Below are positions 5,070 to 8,406 of a DNA stretch of 8,406 nucleotides, piece by piece. The notes under the pieces were generated by a model, which made no database searches, was not told the DNA's origin, and worked only from the letters and a program-made list of their open reading frames with translations. Source of the stretch: JAUXEH01 sp965602945 (lineage in GTDB: Bacteria > Acidobacteriota > Aminicenantia > Aminicenantales > Aminicenantaceae); NCBI GenBank assembly GCA_965602945.1, contig CBFDBC010000173.1:1-8406 (forward strand), given 5' to 3'. The position numbers were made by a program, and so were the translations under genes. How positions within the stretch are numbered: position 1 is the stretch's first letter; every line of letters starts with the position of its first letter.

Positions 5070-7343
5070 ATGAAATCCCTCCGTTACGGCACCGCCGCGT
5101 TTGTTGCCGCTTTCCTTATTTTCGTGTTACCCGTGAATTCGGCATCCCCTGCCCGGGAACAGGACCGAGCTTCGTCCGAGGACCAGGCCCGAAGCTTCAC
5201 GGTCTTCCCAGCCACATCGGAGATCGAGATCGACGGGGTTTTGGATGAGCATGCATGGGCAGATGCCGCATCCGGCGACCTCCCCTATGAGTGGCTTCCC
5301 GGCGACAACATCCCTCCCCCGGTGGAGACGGAGTTCCTGATCACCTTCAGCACCCGGCACCTGTACATCGCCATGCGCTGCTATGACCCGGAGCCGGAAA
5401 GGATCCGGGCCCACCTCATGGACCGGGACGCGATGGACAAGTTCATACAGGACGACCACGTGAGCATCCTGATCGATCCCTTCAACGACGAGCGGCGGGG
5501 TTTCCAGTTCCGTGTCAATCCCCTGGGAGTCCAGGCTGACGCCAACTTCAGCGAGCTGGAAGGCTACGAGGATTTCTCCTGGGATGCGATATGGGCTTCG
5601 GCCGGGGCCGTAACGGAGTGGGGCTGGGCCCTGGAGATCGCCATCCCTTTCAACCAGCTGCGCTTTCCCTCAGGAGATGGGGTCCAGACCTGGGGATTAT
5701 CTGTGGAACGGACCTATCCGCGCAGCGTGCGCCACCGCATGATCTCGCACAAGCGGAACCGCAATCAGGCCTGTATCCTCTGCCAGATGAACAAGGTCAC
5801 CGGTTTTCAGGGGATGAAGACAGGCTGGGGCCTGGAGCTCGCTCCCACCCTCACCGCCAACCGCACGGAAACGCGCCCCGAGTTTCCGGAAGGGTCCATG
5901 CAAAAAGACGAACAGATGCTGGAACCCGGGCTGACGATGCGCTGGGGCGTGACCCCCAACCTGATCCTCAATGCCGCCATCAACCCGGACTTTTCCCAGG
6001 TAGAGGCCGACGTGGCCCAGCTGTCTGTGAACACGCGGTTCGCCCTGCGCTATCCGGAAAAGAGGCCCTTTTTCCTGGAGGCCGCGGATTTCTTCCTGAC
6101 TCCAGTCGAAGCGGTGTTCACGCGTACCGTGGCCGATCCGGACGGCGGGTTGAAGTTCACCGGGAAGATCGGAAAGAATGCCATCGGAGTTTTTGGCGCC
6201 TACGACCGGGTCAACAACCTTCTGTTCCCCTCCAACCAGGGCTCCCAGCAGGCCTCGCTCGACCAGAATGTGCCCGGCGGTGTGTTCCGGTACCGGCGGG
6301 ACGTGGGGGAGGGATCCGCCCTGGGGGTGCTGTACACGGGCCGCCAGAGCGGGGATTATTACAACCATGGGGCCGGAGTCGACGGCTTTTTCCGCCTCTC
6401 CCGCACCAAGACGCTGAATTTTCAGTATCTCCACTCCGAGACCGAATATTCTGAACAGGTGGCCGACGAATACGGCCAGCAGCGGGGCCGGTTCGGAGGT
6501 GATGCTTTTGAGGCCAGCCTCTCTCATTTCGGGCGGGACTGGATATACGTCCTGGGTTATCGTGATTTTTCTCCCGGATTCCGGGCGGACTACGGCTATG
6601 TCCCACGGGTGGATGTCCGCAGGGGAACCGCGGGACTTCACCGCATGTTCTGGGGGGAGCCTGGCGGCTGGTACACCAGACTGATGGCTGCGGCCAATGC
6701 CGAGGTGGTATATGACCACTCGGGGAAGTTGACGGACGGCAGTGTAGAGATCATGGGCCAATACCAGGGTCCACTGCAGTCCGCGGTTCTTCTGTCCTAC
6801 AGCCGGATTCGGGAACACTTCGCCGGCGAGGACTACGACCTCAACCAGGGCATCCTGGTGGGGGAGATCAAACCCATGGGCGGCCTGAGTTTCACCGCCG
6901 CGAGCGTCTATGGTGGTGCCGTGGATTATGCCAACGCCCGGGAGGCGCGGCAGCTGGTGCTGGCTCCTGTCCTGGGTTTCAGCCTGGGGAAGCACATTGA
7001 GGTCAACCTGCAGCAGACCTTTCAGCGAATGGCGGCGGAGGGAAACAAGATCTACACGGCCAACCTCCTCCAGGGCCGCTTCATCTACAACTTCACGACC
7101 CGGTCCTTTGTGCGCCTGATCCTGCAGTACCTGGACCTGTCGAGGGACCCGGATATGTACGTCTTCCCGGTGTCAGAAAAAACCCAGACCCTGTTCACAC
7201 AGTTCCTCTTTTCCTACAAGCTCAATCCCCAGACTGTGATGTTCGTTGGCTACTCCGACAACTATCTTGGCATGACGGATGTGGACCTGGCCCAGCTCGA
7301 CCGCACGTTCTTCGTGAAACTGGGTTATGCCTGGACCAGGTAG
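5070..7343 (+). CDS. Exported CBM9-like / DUF5916 protein, predicted outer-membrane barrel
   Basis: From the preferred ATG the product has 757 residues. Residues 1-25 are a signal peptide (MKSLRYGTAAFVAAFLIFVL, cleavage near VNSA). Residues about 42-215 resemble the family 9 carbohydrate-binding-like (DOMON-type) beta-sandwich, with IDGVLDEHAW, DDHVSILIDPFNDER, NPLGVQADAN and LEIAIPFNQLRF. The rest matches the DUF5916 family. Its hallmark NPDFSQVEAD at 305-314 and EKRPFFLEAADFF at 330-342 are followed by about 400 residues of alternating aromatic and polar strands (for example YVLGYRDFSPGFRADYGYVP) ending FFVKLGYAWTR. This suggests an outer-membrane beta-barrel, with the CBM9-like domain probably periplasmic. 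No enzymatic residues are known for this family and its substrate is unknown; uptake or surface binding of a polymer is inference. C235 and C238 form a CxxC. No clear terminator follows the stop. Confidence 0.88.
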   Translation: MKSLRYGTAAFVAAFLIFVLPVNSASPAREQDRASSEDQARSFTVFPATSEIEIDGVLDEHAWADAASGDLPYEWLPGDNIPPPVETEFLITFSTRHLYIAMRCYDPEPERIRAHLMDRDAMDKFIQDDHVSILIDPFNDERRGFQFRVNPLGVQADANFSELEGYEDFSWDAIWASAGAVTEWGWALEIAIPFNQLRFPSGDGVQTWGLSVERTYPRSVRHRMISHKRNRNQACILCQMNKVTGFQGMKTGWGLELAPTLTANRTETRPEFPEGSMQKDEQMLEPGLTMRWGVTPNLILNAAINPDFSQVEADVAQLSVNTRFALRYPEKRPFFLEAADFFLTPVEAVFTRTVADPDGGLKFTGKIGKNAIGVFGAYDRVNNLLFPSNQGSQQASLDQNVPGGVFRYRRDVGEGSALGVLYTGRQSGDYYNHGAGVDGFFRLSRTKTLNFQYLHSETEYSEQVADEYGQQRGRFGGDAFEASLSHFGRDWIYVLGYRDFSPGFRADYGYVPRVDVRRGTAGLHRMFWGEPGGWYTRLMAAANAEVVYDHSGKLTDGSVEIMGQYQGPLQSAVLLSYSRIREHFAGEDYDLNQGILVGEIKPMGGLSFTAASVYGGAVDYANAREARQLVLAPVLGFSLGKHIEVNLQQTFQRMAAEGNKIYTANLLQGRFIYNFTTRSFVRLILQYLDLSRDPDMYVFPVSEKTQTLFTQFLFSYKLNPQTVMFVGYSDNYLGMTDVDLAQLDRTFFVKLGYAWTR

Positions 7344-7377
7344 ACGTTCGAGATTGAGCTCTACCTGTTTACCCGCT

Positions 7378-7406
7378 TTGACAGAGTGACGTGTGGGGAA
7401 AATCAT
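7378..7406 (+). promoter_or_regulatory. Sigma-70-type promoter upstream of the sigma factor gene
   Basis: A perfect TTGACA (7378-7383) is followed after 17 bases by AATCAT (7401-7406), 4/6 to the -10 consensus with the key A and final T kept. Transcription would start near 7413 and leave a leader of about 65 bases, including the G8 tract, before the preferred ATG. It looks like a housekeeping promoter. No typical ECF autoregulatory -35 element (GGAAC) is visible in the spacer. Confidence 0.45.
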
Positions 7407-7440
7407 GAAATAAAGCGGCACAAAAACGGCAACCCTTTCT

Positions 7441-7448
7441 GGGGGGGG
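7441..7448 (+). repeat. G8 homopolymer in the sigma gene leader
   Basis: Eight consecutive G lie between the probable promoter and the sigma factor start. The tract ends 13 bases before the first in-frame ATG (7462), too far to be its normal ribosome binding site. It is a possible slippage site or a sequencing-sensitive position. Confidence 0.9.
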
Positions 7449-7464
7449 CGCATCTATACCCATG

Positions 7465-7469
7465 AAGGA
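7465..7469 (+). promoter_or_regulatory. Ribosome binding site deciding the sigma factor start
   Basis: AAGGA is spaced 7 bases from the ATG at 7477, better than the sites before the in-frame ATGs at 7462 (no close purine site except the distant G8) and 7558 (GGTGA only 4 bases away). Confidence 0.55.
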
Positions 7470-7476
7470 AGCAAAC

Positions 7477-8148
7477 ATGTGCCAAGCCCAGTCCCTCGCC
7501 GCAAGCCTTAGCCCTTCCGGTTATGTTACAATAAGCCGGAAAAACGCCGGTGAGAACATGAGCGAGCGACAAGAGTCTGACAGAGCACAGGCTCGGCTTT
7601 CGTCTTCGAGTTTTCCCCTGGATTGGGTGAAGCGGAGCCGTGAGGGGGACAGCCAGGCCATGGAGCTTCTCTACGGGCGCTTCAAGACGTCGTTCTTCGG
7701 GCTGGCTTACCGCTATACGTACAATGCCGCGGCCGCAGAGGACATCCTTCAGGATGTGTTCATAAAGATTTTCCTGCATATCCATGAACTGGACAACGAC
7801 GAAGCCTTTGTGGGGTGGGCCTACCGCATCGCGGTCAACACTTGCCTGAGCTATCTGAGGAGCCACAAGATCGTTGCCCAAAAGATGGTTCCCTTCGATG
7901 TGGTTGAGGGGATAGCGCAGGACAAACGAGCCCCCGATCATGAACGGATGTTCGACAGGACAATGGAGGACGCACTTCAGGACCTGTCAACGAAGCTGAG
8001 GAGTGTCTTTGTCCTGCATGACATCCAGGGCTTCAAACACGAAGAGGTCGCCCAGATCCTGGGCTGTTCCACGGGGACGTCCAAGTCCCAGCTTTTCAAG
8101 GCCCGGATGAAGATACGCCAGCGTCTCCAGAAAAAACGGTTGGTGTGA
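7477..8148 (+). CDS. RNA polymerase sigma factor, ECF-type sigma-70 family
   Basis: From the ATG at 7477 the protein has 223 residues. Region 2 is at about 58-110: AMELLYGRFKTSFFGLAYRY, then AAAEDILQDVFIKIFLHI, the helices that bind core polymerase and the -10 element. It ends with WAYRIAVNTCLSYLRSHK. Region 4 is at about 163-218: LQDLSTKLRSVFVLHDIQGF, then the helix-turn-helix HEEVAQILGCSTGTSKSQLF, which reads the -35 element. Regions 1 and 3 are absent, as in ECF factors. It should redirect RNA polymerase to a stress or envelope regulon when released by its anti-sigma factor, whose probable gene starts 11 bases downstream. The start is uncertain: 7462 would add five residues, while 7558 (196 residues, MSERQESDRAQ) removes an unconserved-looking leader and fits usual ECF length better. 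The 7477 start has the best ribosome binding site. Confidence 0.9.
   Translation: MCQAQSLAASLSPSGYVTISRKNAGENMSERQESDRAQARLSSSSFPLDWVKRSREGDSQAMELLYGRFKTSFFGLAYRYTYNAAAAEDILQDVFIKIFLHIHELDNDEAFVGWAYRIAVNTCLSYLRSHKIVAQKMVPFDVVEGIAQDKRAPDHERMFDRTMEDALQDLSTKLRSVFVLHDIQGFKHEEVAQILGCSTGTSKSQLFKARMKIRQRLQKKRLV
7515..7541. repeat. Inverted repeat near the sigma factor 5' end
   Basis: TTCCGGTTAT (7515-7524) pairs with ATAAGCCGGAA (7531-7541) with one bulged G and a 6-base loop. It lies 17 bases before the alternative ATG at 7558. If translation starts at 7558 this is an untranslated leader hairpin; if at 7477 it is coding. Confidence 0.5.
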
Positions 8149-8159
8149 AGGAGAAGACC

Positions 8160-8406
8160 ATGCGCTGTTCAACAGCAAGAAAATGGATCAGTCAACATAT
8201 AGACGGCAATCTGGAATCCAGGCGTCGGGGGCAGCTGATAAAGCACATGGACGGCTGTGAGGGCTGCCGGAAACTGATGCAGGACTTTCACGAGATCGTC
8301 GGCCATGCCGGCGACATTTCGGATCCATCTCCCCGCGAAGTGACTTGGGGAAGGATCCAGGCCCGGCTGGAGCAGAGCCGGAACTGGCAGGGGATCCCCG
8401 CGTATA
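8160..8406 (+). CDS. Zinc-type (zf-HC2) anti-sigma factor, N-terminal part
   Basis: The gene opens with ATG at 8160 after AAGGAG (spacing 6), whose first base overlaps the sigma factor stop, and stays open for 82 codons to the window end. H29, C33 and C36 form HMDGCEGC, the H-x3-C-x2-C signature of zinc-binding anti-sigma (ZAS, zf-HC2) domains. C3 near the start is the probable fourth ligand. Such domains wrap around and inhibit the cognate ECF sigma factor, and the adjacent sigma gene is the obvious partner. After about residue 60 the chain becomes a charged helix (VTWGRIQARLEQ), as in membrane-anchored family members where a transmembrane helix follows. No membrane segment is reached before the edge, so whether it is anchored or a soluble redox sensor cannot be told here. 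Confidence 0.86.
   Translation, partial: MRCSTARKWISQHIDGNLESRRRGQLIKHMDGCEGCRKLMQDFHEIVGHAGDISDPSPREVTWGRIQARLEQSRNWQGIPAY

Noticed and set aside
5012..5248. 78-codon frame overlapping the start of the barrel gene
   Set aside because: It runs out of frame through the signal peptide region of a well-supported gene and has no domain of its own.
5697..6995. Long 432-codon open frame on the minus strand across the barrel gene
   Set aside because: It is antisense to a gene with clear DUF5916 motifs. The translation is Gly/Pro/His-rich with no domain, as expected from an opposite-strand frame in GC-rich DNA.
7328..7340. CCTGGACCAGG palindrome at the barrel gene end as a terminator
   Set aside because: The loop is a single base, it lies before the stop codon, and no T-run follows.
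7504..7532. TACAAT at 7527-7532 as a -10 element for the sigma gene
   Set aside because: No acceptable -35 at 16-18 bases upstream, and it lies within the likely coding or hairpin region.
7369..7941. 190-codon minus-strand frame over the sigma gene
   Set aside because: It covers the sigma region 2 coding sequence in antisense, with no domain or start signal.

Overview
The window comes from a GC-rich Gram-negative bacterium. The evidence is two exported proteins (a periplasmic Ntn-hydrolase and a predicted outer-membrane barrel protein), a proteobacterial-style DEAD-box helicase, and a sigma factor followed by a zinc-type anti-sigma factor. The style fits environmental Desulfobacterota or Acidobacteriota-like lineages, but no gene here settles the phylum. 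There are no tRNAs, rRNAs, CRISPR arrays, transposases or phage genes. Almost the whole window is coding.

Left half, minus strand (1-4816). In transcription order: a RhlE-like DEAD-box RNA helicase (4816-3542); a secreted penicillin acylase family hydrolase with its own likely promoter (3420-973); a response regulator with a charged, probably coiled-coil N-terminus and a C-terminal receiver domain (903-169); and the first 57 codons of a membrane-anchored protein (172 to the window edge). The last gene overlaps the response regulator stop by ATGA, so those two are probably translationally coupled. Weak hairpins lie in both spacers between the larger genes.

Centre (4817-5069). This divergent spacer holds a 42-codon ORF (4858-4986) behind a GAGGAG ribosome binding site. 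It points away from the helicase and towards the barrel gene. I do not recognise its product.

Right half, plus strand (5070-8406). A 757-residue exported protein has an N-terminal CBM9-like domain and a DUF5916 C-terminal domain predicted to be an outer-membrane beta-barrel. After a 133-base spacer with a TTGACA-type promoter and a run of eight G, an ECF-type sigma factor follows. Its probable zinc-binding (HxxxCxxC) anti-sigma partner comes 11 bases later and is cut by the window end.

The genes do not form one obvious pathway. Two clear functional couples are visible: response regulator plus membrane protein, and sigma plus anti-sigma. The exported acylase and barrel protein are separate envelope functions. 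I saw no convincing new multi-gene system. The observations most worth a second look are the small ORF, the two G8 tracts (one inside the acylase gene beside a 21-base repeat, one in the sigma leader), and the uncharacterised DUF5916 barrel.
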